The translations under genes and the position numbers were made by a program. Positions 8,165 through 15,395 of a DNA stretch of 64,000 bases are shown here, one piece after another. A model generated the notes under the pieces. The model searched no databases. It was not told where the DNA came from and worked only from the letters and a program-made list of their open reading frames with translations. The stretch's first letter is position 1, and every line of letters starts with the position of its first letter. The stretch comes from Fen-178 sp963722575 (GTDB lineage: Bacteria; Acidobacteriota; Terriglobia; Bryobacterales; Bryobacteraceae): the NCBI GenBank assembly GCA_963722575.1, contig CAVRNR010000003.1, positions 310,001-374,000 of the forward strand. The letters are read 5' to 3'.

Positions 8165-9706
8165 TCAGACCTTACTTCTGCGCACCCGCTGGAAGAACAG
8201 GATCAGCGGCAGGGTCGCCAGCGCCAGCCCCGCCAGCAGCCGGAAGTTATCCATATATGCCAGCAGCGTGGACTGGCGGATGAGATCCGTATAAATCAAC
8301 CCGTACGCCTGTTGGGTGGTGACAGCTTGCTCGAAAGCGTTCAGCTTCTGCTGAAAAGCGGGATTCGCCGCCGACAGGTTGCCCACCAGGATGGACTGGT
8401 GAATCTGCGCGCCGCGCGCCAGCAGCGTCGTGACCGCGGCGATTCCGACGCTTCCCCCGATGTTCCGCATCAGGTTGTAGATGCCCGTCGCGTTGCCCAT
8501 TTCCTGCTTGCGTAGCTTGCCCATGGCCAGGGTGGTCAACGGCACGAAGATGAAACCCGTGGCAAATCCGTTGATCACGTTGGGCCACGCCACGCTGATC
8601 ATGGCGATCTCGAGGTTGATCTGTCCGAGCATGGCGGCGGAAATCGCCAGAATGATGAGCCCGATGGCGAGCAGCACGCGGTTATCGACGACATTCACCA
8701 GGCGCCCCGCGACGAACATGGATAGGAACGATCCCAGCCCGCGCGGGCTCACGGCCAGCCCGCTCTGGAGCGCCGGGTATCCCAGCAGCGTTTGGAGGAA
8801 CAGCGGCAGCAGGGCGGTGACGCCATACAGAATCATGCCATAAACGGCGGTGATGAGCGTTCCCGCCGAAAAATTGCGGTTCTTGAGAACCCGCAGGTTG
8901 ACGATGGGGTCCGCAACCGCAAGTTCCCGCCAGATGAATGCCGCCATGGCAGCCAGCGACAGAGCCGTGGTGGCGCAGATCCAGGTGGCGGCGAACCAGT
9001 CGTCTTCCTGTCCCTTGTCGAGAATGAGCTGGAGCGAACCGAGCCACAGCGCCATCGCCATGAAGCCGGCGTAGTCGATGCTCCTTTTCAGACTGGCCCG
9101 AATGTAGGGCGGATCTTCCACAAACAGGTTCACCATGAAGAGCGCCAGTATGCCCATGGGCAGGTTGATGTAGAAGATCCAGCGCCAGGAATAGCTGTCG
9201 GTGATCCAGCCGCCGAGGGTGGGGCCGATGATGGGCGCCACCACCACGCCCATGCCGTAGGCGGCCATGGCGGCGCCGCGCTTCTCCACGGGAAAACTCT
9301 CCAGCAAAACGGCCTGCGCGATGGGCTGCATGCCGCCGCCGCCGGCGCCTTGCAGCACGCGCGCCAGGATCAACATCGGCATGCTCACCGCCGCGCCGCA
9401 AATCAGCGAGGAGACGGTGAACATGGCGATCGAAAACATCAGCAGCCGTTTGCGGCCGATCATGGAGGCCAGCCAGCCACTGGCCGGCAGCACAATGGCG
9501 TTGGAGACCAGGTAGCTGGTGAGGATCCAGGTGGATTCCTCGGTGGTGGCGGAGAGGTTGCCGGCAATGTGCGGCAGGGCGACATTGGCCACCGAGGAAT
9601 CCAGCACCACCATGAACGTGGCCAGCATGACGGAGACCGCCACGATCCACGGATTGACGCTGGGCACCCAGTTGCCGTGCGGGTCTTGGAGAAGATCAGC
9701 CGGCAT
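8165..9706 (-). CDS. DHA2-family (EmrB/QacA-like) multidrug efflux MFS protein
   Basis: The 513-residue product has the 14-span layout of the DHA2 drug:proton antiporters. Visible hallmarks are LDSSVANVALP in span 1 (motif D1), GWLASMIGRKRLL after span 2 (motif A with the conserved Arg-Lys), and an ARVLQGAGGG segment in span 4. It should export hydrophobic drugs using the proton gradient, usually with an EmrA-type adaptor and an outer-membrane channel, but no emrA gene lies next to it. It ends four bases from the convergent GH106-like gene. No clear ribosome site precedes ATG 9706. Confidence 0.9.
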   Translation of the reverse strand: MPADLLQDPHGNWVPSVNPWIVAVSVMLATFMVVLDSSVANVALPHIAGNLSATTEESTWILTSYLVSNAIVLPASGWLASMIGRKRLLMFSIAMFTVSSLICGAAVSMPMLILARVLQGAGGGGMQPIAQAVLLESFPVEKRGAAMAAYGMGVVVAPIIGPTLGGWITDSYSWRWIFYINLPMGILALFMVNLFVEDPPYIRASLKRSIDYAGFMAMALWLGSLQLILDKGQEDDWFAATWICATTALSLAAMAAFIWRELAVADPIVNLRVLKNRNFSAGTLITAVYGMILYGVTALLPLFLQTLLGYPALQSGLAVSPRGLGSFLSMFVAGRLVNVVDNRVLLAIGLIILAISAAMLGQINLEIAMISVAWPNVINGFATGFIFVPLTTLAMGKLRKQEMGNATGIYNLMRNIGGSVGIAAVTTLLARGAQIHQSILVGNLSAANPAFQQKLNAFEQAVTTQQAYGLIYTDLIRQSTLLAYMDNFRLLAGLALATLPLILFFQRVRRSKV

Positions 9707-9883
9707 CGCCCAACGCCCGACCGGCAGTTGTTCCCGCGACGCGGAAAGCCGAGGCCGAGGGGGCAGGAGTGCCTGTGCCGGTGGATGCCGAATTCAGGGA
9801 GAGGTTCAACCTGAAACCATTGTCGCGCGGAAGGCGTGGAACCCGCAGCAGGGGGCGGGGCGGGCAAGGGCTGGCCGGTGGGC

Positions 9884-10171
9884 TCAGGCGATTTTGGATT
9901 CCTTCTTCAGGGCTTCATGGAGCAACGTTTTGATCAGGGTCTGGTAGCCAACACCCCGTTTCCCGGCCAGCTTTCGGGCCCGCTCGATATCCGTAACCGG
10001 CAGCCGGACGGAAACGTTCTTCGTGGGCACGGCGCCGCGGCGGCCGTGCTTTAGCAGCAGATCGGCGATCAGGTCTTGATGCCGGTCCCACCACTTCGCT
10101 TCGTCTGCTTCGGAGCGGAATTCCGGCGCATCGACCAGAACGGATTTGACCTCGCCTTTCTTCGCCTTCAT
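9884..10171 (-). CDS. CopG-type (ribbon-helix-helix) antitoxin
   Basis: The 95-residue protein has the C-terminal pattern of CopG-like antitoxins: a beta strand (TKNVSVRLPVTDIERARKLA) followed by two helices (GYQTLIKTLLHEAL), which in this family form a ribbon-helix-helix DNA-binding dimer. The N-terminal part (EFRSEADEAKWWDRH) is the segment that usually docks onto the toxin. Its start overlaps the stop of the upstream BrnT-like gene by four bases (ATGA), so both are made from one transcript with toxin first, as in BrnTA systems. It probably also represses its own promoter. Confidence 0.8.
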   Translation of the reverse strand: MKAKKGEVKSVLVDAPEFRSEADEAKWWDRHQDLIADLLLKHGRRGAVPTKNVSVRLPVTDIERARKLAGKRGVGYQTLIKTLLHEALKKESKIA

Positions 10172-10563
10172 AGTTTCTGCCTCACTTTCCTCTTTGCCGT
10201 GTGCGCGGTAATGACGCGAATTCCGCCGCGGCGCATGGTGTAGACGAACTGCAACGGCCGCCCCTCATCGGTCAGCCCCGCGCACAGCACCCTTTCCTCT
10301 GTATTACGCTTTTGGACGGCAAGCACGACCAGTGGATCATTGGCGAACGCCTGTTCGACCTCCTCCGGCGTAACGCCGTGCAGCGCGACGTGTCCGGTGT
10401 TGGCTTCATCCCAGTCGAACTTTGCGGCGCGGTTCGCGTATGTCGCTATTGTATATACAAATCTGCACGGCGGCAAGCTGGCCACCGAGACGTGGCCACC
10501 GAGACGGAGGCGGGCTTTCAGGAACTGATGGAAGCGTTCCGGCAGGTGCTTGTCCTCGCTCAC
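10168..10563 (-). CDS. BrnT-like toxin
   Basis: The conserved part begins at residue 48 of this frame (AKFDWDEAN, then HGVTPEEVEQAF, a central RVLCAGLTDEGRPLQFVYT and a C-terminal RVITAHTAKRKVRQ), matching BrnT/DUF4258-type ribonuclease toxins of about 90-100 residues. The first 35 residues are doubtful: they are encoded across a 14-base tandem repeat (10479-10506), whose length is not a multiple of three. Alternative starts are GTG at 10485 or TTG at 10476; I see no ATG near the conserved part. A perfect palindrome (10449-10460) lies just before the conserved region. It is coupled to the CopG-type antitoxin by a four-base overlap. Confidence 0.75.
   Translation of the reverse strand: MSEDKHLPERFHQFLKARLRLGGHVSVASLPPCRFVYTIATYANRAAKFDWDEANTGHVALHGVTPEEVEQAFANDPLVVLAVQKRNTEERVLCAGLTDEGRPLQFVYTMRRGGIRVITAHTAKRKVRQKL
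10449..10460. promoter_or_regulatory. Perfect 12-base palindrome at the 5' end of the BrnT-like gene
   Basis: TTGTATATACAA is a perfect palindrome at the start of the conserved toxin region. CopG-type antitoxins bind palindromes like this at their own promoter, so it is a candidate operator. If the toxin really starts at 10485 or upstream, the palindrome lies in coding sequence, which weakens the idea. Confidence 0.35.
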
Positions 10564-10607
10564 GACATCCTCCGATTAGGATCACTCCGTCGATCCCCCT
10601 GATCGCA

Positions 10608-11129
10608 ATGGCTAACCGCTCCCAAAGGCTGCGCGGAATAGCGGTGCGGCAAGGGCCAGTGCTGTACTCGTCGGAAATGCAGGGATTTGGGACTCCAAAC
10701 GAAGCTATGAAGGCCATAAGCGTTGGTGTCACAAATGGCCGATACAAGCTCTGCACCCACCTACGCTATACGCTGAGCGGCAGCGCATTTGAGGTGATTA
10801 GATTCTACTACCCTGTGTGCGCCAAAGACTGCTCTGTGAGCGCAGATCAATTGCATCAGGAAATAGGCTGTCCTCCGGACTGCCGACTGTACGTGAACCG
10901 TGAAGCCGCCATCGCAGTGCAGATGGAGATTCGGCGGGTCGAAGAGGGGATAGAGAGGCGAAAACGTTTTTGGCGTGGTGTGGGAAAGGTCGTAGCCGCT
11001 CCCTTCGTGTATTTCCGGTCGCTGCCTCCCCTCGTTCAATCGCTAATCATAATTCTGCTGATTGTCTGGAAGCTGCCGAAGCTCAGGGATACAATCTTGG
11101 AAATCCTTAAGGCCATCGGCGGCAAATAG
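10608..11129 (+). CDS. Unknown protein with C-terminal membrane anchor
   Basis: The 173-residue frame from ATG 10608 has a mixed N-terminal half with four Cys at about residues 49, 71, 75 and 88-92, a charged helical segment (VQMEIRRVEEGIERRKRF, about 104-121), and one hydrophobic helix near residues 141-156 that would anchor it as a C-tail membrane protein. I do not recognise a family. Base composition is lower in GC than the flanks, which together with the neighbouring TA pair, tRNA fragment and IS suggests a transferred gene. The start is uncertain: the frame is open further upstream, and no strong ribosome site is seen. Confidence 0.5.
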   Translation: MANRSQRLRGIAVRQGPVLYSSEMQGFGTPNEAMKAISVGVTNGRYKLCTHLRYTLSGSAFEVIRFYYPVCAKDCSVSADQLHQEIGCPPDCRLYVNREAAIAVQMEIRRVEEGIERRKRFWRGVGKVVAAPFVYFRSLPPLVQSLIIILLIVWKLPKLRDTILEILKAIGGK

Positions 11130-11458
11130 GAGTATCGATTTCCCTCCGTGCGCCAGACCAGACACAGGCGGCCATACGCAACCGTCGCAGAGTGGGCACG
11201 GGAGGGGCCTCTTGAGAAGATTGGTGGGCCCTGAAGGATTTGAACCTTCGACCAACGGATTATGAGTCCGGGTTCCGGGTGTCCACCGCGTCCCATTGCG
11301 TCCATTTATCAAATACTTACGAGTGTGGACTTGATATTGCGTCTACGAAGGTACGGCGAAAGTCCATTGGCGTTGCTGCCAGAATTGCTGCCAGGATTTC
11401 TCGCTGAGGCGATATGCGCCGTGGCGACCGTGCTTCAGCACTAGAGCGGGCCAGGCCT
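11130..11458. other. Intergenic island boundary
   Basis: Apart from the tRNA fragment, this stretch contains only a short minus-strand frame (about 11352-11456) that reads as an aromatic-rich C-terminal tail (SEKSWQQFWQQRQWTF, then stop), cut by the left end of the IS. I could not assign it to a family. Nothing else is supported. Confidence 0.4.
11222..11270 (-). other. 3' half of a tRNA (anticodon CAT), probable attachment site
   Basis: Read on the minus strand, this segment has an anticodon stem-loop with CGGA/TCCG arms around loop CTCATAA, a variable region, a complete T arm (GAAGGTTCAAATCCTTC), an acceptor 3' strand and an encoded CCA. The anticodon is CAT, as in tRNA-Met or the tRNA-Ile2 type. 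The D arm and the 5' acceptor strand are absent, so it is not a functional tRNA. Such 3' halves are typical of att sites left by tyrosine-recombinase integration into a tRNA gene. No second copy and no integrase are visible in the window. Confidence 0.75.
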
Positions 11459-12898
11459 AGCAGCCCGTGGTGAAACCTCCGAATTTCGCGGGCGGCAAGT
11501 TGGAGCGGGACCAGTGCCGCAGGATCGCGGATTCCGCGCCGGACTCGACCCGTGCGGAAATCGGAGTCTCCGCGGCGCGTGGTAGGCCCGTACCAGGCAT
11601 AGAAACACAAAAACAAGCCGGGGAGTGTGATTTCTCCACTCCCGCGGCGTTCCGGCGCCCACTGACTTCCGCAGAATCAAACTCAGGTTGAACGCCCCAA
11701 CGTGTATCAACTGCCGCTTCAGAATGTTCGAATGCTTGCGCAGATGCGTCCGTCGCATGCCCCCCGTGTCATAACAGTGCGCGAAGCTTCGTTCGATCAG
11801 TTCCCCGCGCTGGCGCCACAGTTGCTTCCCTTTGGCACGCTGAACGCGCCGGCGGTTCTCGTAGACCGCTCGCTGCTGCCCTTCCTTACCCGACCAATGC
11901 CGCCGTCCCTGCTGCTGCCTCTCGGGAATGTAGGTCCGGACGCCAACGGCCTTCGTCTCTTCCAACACCGGGCCACTGTGGTATCCCTTGTCGGCCACCA
12001 ACTCTTCGACGCCTTTCAGGTTCACCTTCGGCTCCTCGGCGGGCGCCGTCTCGACTTCCCGCTCGATCAACTGCGCGACCGTCTCCCCCGCCTGTGCCAG
12101 CGTCTCTTTCACCGTCGTGGTGTCACCCAGGTGCGCTTCCTGCAGCGTCACCGCCACCACCGCTCCCGTCTCCATGTCCACCGCGTGCTCGGCTTTGTGG
12201 GCCAGGTGGGTCCGCCCATCCTTCATCTTGGCGATGCGGGCGTCACGGTCGTGCGGATTCACCCGCTCCCGGTTGCTCGTCTTCTTCTTCTTCCGCTTGC
12301 GGTCCACTCGCCCCAGATCTTCCCGCGTGGGCGTCTCAATCCCGGACTCCTTGGCCAGCCCCGTCAGAAACTCCTCGTAGCTCTCGCCGTTATCCCGCCG
12401 CACAATCGAGCGCAGCGCGGCATTGGCTTCCAGGGTAGTGGCATCGATGCCGATCCGCTTCCCCTTCAACAGGCCCCGATCCGCCAGCAGACCCAGCACC
12501 CAGAAGAACACCTGGCGGTGCGTCTCCACGCCGATCAACCGGCGCGTCCGGGAGATCGTCGAGTGATCCGGCGCCTTCTCATCCAGCGCGATTCCCAGAA
12601 AACGTCGCAACCCCAGCGAGTCCGCCGCCCGCCAGGCGATGCCGCGTTCCGAGTCCATCCCCTCGAAATAGCCCAGCAGCAGTAGGCGGAAGTAGATCCC
12701 CGGCGCCAACGAAGGCCGGCCGTTGCGGGAGGCGTAGAATTTCGCGCACGCCTTCTCGGCGAACTCATCGAACTTCTCGCCTTCGAGGAGTTCACCGAGG
12801 CGCTGGTAGAACGGGTGCGCGGGACCTTGCGGCAATTCGTTGTGGCTGATCCAGAGGTCTTCCTGCCTCTGGCGGTGTAGGCGGGTGCCCATCGACAT
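11441..12898 (-). CDS. DDE transposase, IS5/IS1182-like
   Basis: This frame encodes a transposase with an N-terminal DUF772-like domain (ending near residue 130), then GIDATTLEANAA with the first catalytic Asp at residue 152, THLAHKAEHAVD in the insertion, VADKGYHSG carrying the second Asp, and ELIERSFAH with the expected Glu. It cuts and pastes the surrounding element. The frame is open through the left terminal inverted repeat and ends 18 bases outside it, giving a tail rich in Pro/Arg. Another minus-strand frame (11457-11639) instead ends FTTGC with its stop at 11457-11459, at the outer edge of the IR. This hints at a frameshift near the 3' end. Confidence 0.85.
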   Translation of the reverse strand: MSMGTRLHRQRQEDLWISHNELPQGPAHPFYQRLGELLEGEKFDEFAEKACAKFYASRNGRPSLAPGIYFRLLLLGYFEGMDSERGIAWRAADSLGLRRFLGIALDEKAPDHSTISRTRRLIGVETHRQVFFWVLGLLADRGLLKGKRIGIDATTLEANAALRSIVRRDNGESYEEFLTGLAKESGIETPTREDLGRVDRKRKKKKTSNRERVNPHDRDARIAKMKDGRTHLAHKAEHAVDMETGAVVAVTLQEAHLGDTTTVKETLAQAGETVAQLIEREVETAPAEEPKVNLKGVEELVADKGYHSGPVLEETKAVGVRTYIPERQQQGRRHWSGKEGQQRAVYENRRRVQRAKGKQLWRQRGELIERSFAHCYDTGGMRRTHLRKHSNILKRQLIHVGAFNLSLILRKSVGAGTPREWRNHTPRLVFVFLCLVRAYHAPRRLRFPHGSSPARNPRSCGTGPAPTCRPRNSEVSPRAARPGPL

Positions 12899-13020
12899 AA
12901 TCGGAGTTCCAGGTTTGGTGTGGGGAGAAGTTCAATTATACGGCGGGATCCTGCCACTGTAAAGTACTTTGTGATGACAACTTTCAATTCGCGACGGCCC
13001 GACTTTTACCACGGGCTGCT
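11459..13020. mobile_element. Insertion sequence, about 1.56 kb
   Basis: The ends form an imperfect inverted repeat: AGCAGCCCGTGGTGAAA at 11459-11475 and the complement of AGCAGCCCGTGGTAAAA at 13004-13020, with one mismatch in 17. The element encodes a single DDE transposase on the minus strand. No target-site duplication is evident on comparing the two flanks, and the gene cut on the right (ending at 13021) does not resume on the left, so insertion was probably followed by a deletion or rearrangement. Confidence 0.8.
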
Positions 13021-13152
13021 GAGCGTGATGCTCCAGACTTCACGGCCTCTGTAGGAGTCCCTCTCAATCTCCTCCAAGTTGAATGAGGCTTGATTGAGCA
13101 TATCCGCCGCCCTTTCCTTGGCGATCTGAACAGCCTGTTTCACTTCTATCAT
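13021..13152 (-). pseudogene. Small gene truncated by the IS
   Basis: An excellent ribosome site (AAAGGAGGTGA, complement of 13160-13170) precedes ATG 13152, and the product begins MIEVKQAVQIAKERAADML, with a later REVWSITLS block, which recalls short PepSY-like or unnamed acidobacterial proteins of about 100 residues. After about 43 residues the reading enters the IS inverted repeat and stops at 13006-13008. The remaining 3' part is not found on the other side of the element. It is therefore a broken gene whose original function I cannot name. Confidence 0.65.
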
Positions 13153-13159
13153 GGGGGAG

Positions 13160-13170
13160 TCACCTCCTTT
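13160..13170 (-). promoter_or_regulatory. Near-perfect Shine-Dalgarno site of the truncated gene
   Basis: The minus strand reads AAAGGAGGTGA, fully complementary to the 16S anti-SD core, seven bases before ATG 13152. It fixes the start of the IS-truncated gene. Confidence 0.7.
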
Positions 13171-13323
13171 ATAGTGGCACGAAATTCCGCGGGGAGGGTC
13201 TATGCGATGGGTTCTAGCTTTCATCCCGCCCTGTACTTCCGAATGTCCGCGGCCCCCACCTCGCTGCCGCGAATGCCCCCGCCGCAGGCAGCGCCGCCAC
13301 CGAACGAAGGGGTTGCCTGCGGT

Positions 13324-14268
13324 TCATGTCGCCGGCCGGCACAGCGCGCCGGCGCCCGCGATGCCGGCGTCGGCGCCGTATCGGGCCATCAGCAGCGGAA
13401 TCTCGCCGGCGCGCTGATTGATGGACCAGTGCGGCAGGTTCTTCGAGATGCCGTCGAAGAACGATCTCATCAGCTCGGCTACGCCGCCGCCTACCACGAT
13501 GACGTCCGGCTCCAGAAGATCCACGATGTTGCCGAGCCACACGGTCAGCAGGTGAGCGGTCTCGGTAAGAACCTCGGTGGCCACCGCATCGCCCTCGCGA
13601 AAGGCCTGGCCCACGTGTTCGGAGCGGACCTGCTCCAGGCTCCCGGCCAGTTGCACGATGCGCGAGGTGGGGGTGAGCCTGGCCTGCGCCCTCCGCGCGA
13701 TGTTCGGACCGGAGGCCAGCGTCTCGATACAACCGCGCTTGCCGCATGGGCACTGGGGTCCGTGATAGTCGATGGTCATGTGCCCGCCCTCGGCGGCGCT
13801 TCCCGTGCGGCCGTGGTAGATCTTCCTGTCGATGACGATTCCCGTGCCGATGCCCGTGCCGAGCGTGGCGTAAAAAACGTTGGTGTATCCGGCGCCCGCG
13901 CCCCACAGCGCTTCCGCCAGGCCGGCGGCGTTGGCGTCGTTATCGACGCGCGCGGGAACGCCGAATACCCGCTCCACTTCGGCGGCCAGAGGGTAGTTGC
14001 GCCAGCAGGGCACGTTGGGCGGATTGAGCACCACCCCGGTCTTGGGGTCGAGCGGGCCGGGCGAGCAGAGTCCAATCCCCGTTACCGCGCCGCGCGCCTC
14101 GGGGAATTCGGAGAAGACGGCATCCACGGCAGCCTTCACGGCCGCAAAGCCCGTGGCCGCGTCGCCCGTGGCCACCATCGGCGCGCGCGTCTTGTGGGAG
14201 ATCTCCCCGCTCGAATCCACCAGCCCGGCGGCCACTTTGGTGCCGCCGATATCTACGCCAATCGTCAT
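13324..14268 (-). CDS. ROK-family sugar kinase (glucokinase-like)
   Basis: The 314-residue product shows the ROK fold: DIGGTK at residues 5-10 for the ATP phosphate site, a VDNDANAAGLAE block carrying the catalytic Asp, a GTGIGTGI loop, HMTIDYHG with the metal-binding His, and CPCGKRGCIE, the zinc-binding ROK signature. It phosphorylates a hexose, most often glucose, fructose or N-acetylglucosamine. GAGGAGA lies before ATG 14268. It is nine bases downstream of the RhaT-like symporter and surely cotranscribed, so its substrate may be the imported sugar. ROK kinases are not known as rhamnulokinases, so a link to rhamnose is uncertain. Confidence 0.88.
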   Translation of the reverse strand: MTIGVDIGGTKVAAGLVDSSGEISHKTRAPMVATGDAATGFAAVKAAVDAVFSEFPEARGAVTGIGLCSPGPLDPKTGVVLNPPNVPCWRNYPLAAEVERVFGVPARVDNDANAAGLAEALWGAGAGYTNVFYATLGTGIGTGIVIDRKIYHGRTGSAAEGGHMTIDYHGPQCPCGKRGCIETLASGPNIARRAQARLTPTSRIVQLAGSLEQVRSEHVGQAFREGDAVATEVLTETAHLLTVWLGNIVDLLEPDVIVVGGGVAELMRSFFDGISKNLPHWSINQRAGEIPLLMARYGADAGIAGAGALCRPAT

Positions 14269-14277
14269 GGCTTCTCC

Positions 14278-15273
14278 TCAGGATGTCGCCAACGAAAGCA
14301 CCACAATGGAAAGCACCAGCACGGCGAGGCCGGCGAACATCACTTGCAGCGGTTTCTTGCCGCTGCCCTTCCATTCGCCCGTGACCACTCCCAGGACCAT
14401 GGCCGTGATGACAATCAGCGACATGAACGCGGGCCACGCCACCACCGTGCCCAATATGTTCTTCGACACGCCGTACATCACCGTGCTGCCGAACCAGCAT
14501 ACGGCCATGATGGCGGCCAGAAACCAGTAGCCGCCGGTCCCGCCCAAGCCCAGGCGGTTGCCGGTTCTGTTCTTGGACATCAGGTAGATGCAATAGATGA
14601 GATTGGGAACGGCGCCCGCGCACATCAGCGGCAGCCAGGTGGCGTTGTTCTTCCAGGTCTCGGAGGCGCCGGCGGCTTTGGCCACATCCGCCAGACGGCC
14701 GCCATATTGCAAGCCCAATCCGACCAGCGCCGATCCCAAACCGCTAATCGTGCAAAACACCAGCCCCTTCCCGACCGAGGGCTTCCCCGTGGGACCCCGG
14801 CCCAGCGCGGCTTCGCGGGCGCGGCCGGCTTTGGCGCAGACCAGCACGCCGGCGATCACCAGCGCCACGCCTCCCATGACCGCGATGCCCTGCGAGGTGA
14901 ACGCTGTGGCCCCGGCGAAGAGCGGGATGAGCGCGCCCACCGCAGCCGAGATGCCCAGGATGACGGAGAAGGCCAGGGCAATTCCCACGGCATCCACCGC
15001 CAAGCCGAAGAACACCTGCGAAACTCCCCACCCGGCGCCGCAGCCGGCCGCGATGGCGATCGGTCCCGAGCCCGCGGCGGAATAAACCTGGCCCAGAGAC
15101 GGCACCGTGAGCAGCGCCAGCACGGTGGGGAAGATGCAGAGCGCGAAGATGGTCCACGCCAGCCAGGTATTCTCCCACGCCCACTTTTTGGTGAACTTCA
15201 TGGGCAGGGTGAAGCTGCCATTCATCGCTCCGGCCAGGATGAGCAGCAAGATTCCGGTCGCGCTTTGATTCAT
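14278..15273 (-). CDS. RhaT-like sugar:proton symporter
   Basis: The 331-residue product from ATG 15273 has about ten membrane spans and matches the RhaT family: GILLLILAGAMNGSFTLPMK at the N-terminus, GWGVSQVFFGLAVDAVGIAL in the middle, and the characteristic WKNNATWLPLMCAGAVPNL block. RhaT of enterobacteria imports L-rhamnose with protons. An upstream in-frame ATG at 15354 would add a hydrophilic tail and is less likely. The gene is followed after nine bases by a ROK kinase, not by the rhaBAD enzymes, so another sugar is possible. Two GH106-like rhamnosidases in the window make rhamnose uptake plausible. Confidence 0.8.
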   Translation of the reverse strand: MNQSATGILLLILAGAMNGSFTLPMKFTKKWAWENTWLAWTIFALCIFPTVLALLTVPSLGQVYSAAGSGPIAIAAGCGAGWGVSQVFFGLAVDAVGIALAFSVILGISAAVGALIPLFAGATAFTSQGIAVMGGVALVIAGVLVCAKAGRAREAALGRGPTGKPSVGKGLVFCTISGLGSALVGLGLQYGGRLADVAKAAGASETWKNNATWLPLMCAGAVPNLIYCIYLMSKNRTGNRLGLGGTGGYWFLAAIMAVCWFGSTVMYGVSKNILGTVVAWPAFMSLIVITAMVLGVVTGEWKGSGKKPLQVMFAGLAVLVLSIVVLSLATS

Positions 15274-15395
15274 CGATTCCGTCCTTTCGCCGTGATTCCT
15301 ATGAATGATACCACCGGACCCGAATATTCGTGTCTGGGACGAATCGAAGGGCAAGCTAAAGCATGCCCCACCTGAAGCAGGCTAAACTCAACCTC

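Noticed and set aside
11222..11270. A complete tRNA-Met or tRNA-Ile gene
   Set aside because: The D arm and 5' acceptor strand are missing, so it is only a fragment.
13090..15375. Very long plus-strand open frame (761 codons) opposite the ROK and RhaT-like genes
   Set aside because: It is an antisense shadow of high-GC coding sequence; its product is low complexity (Arg/Gly/His/Gln rich) with no domain or ribosome site.
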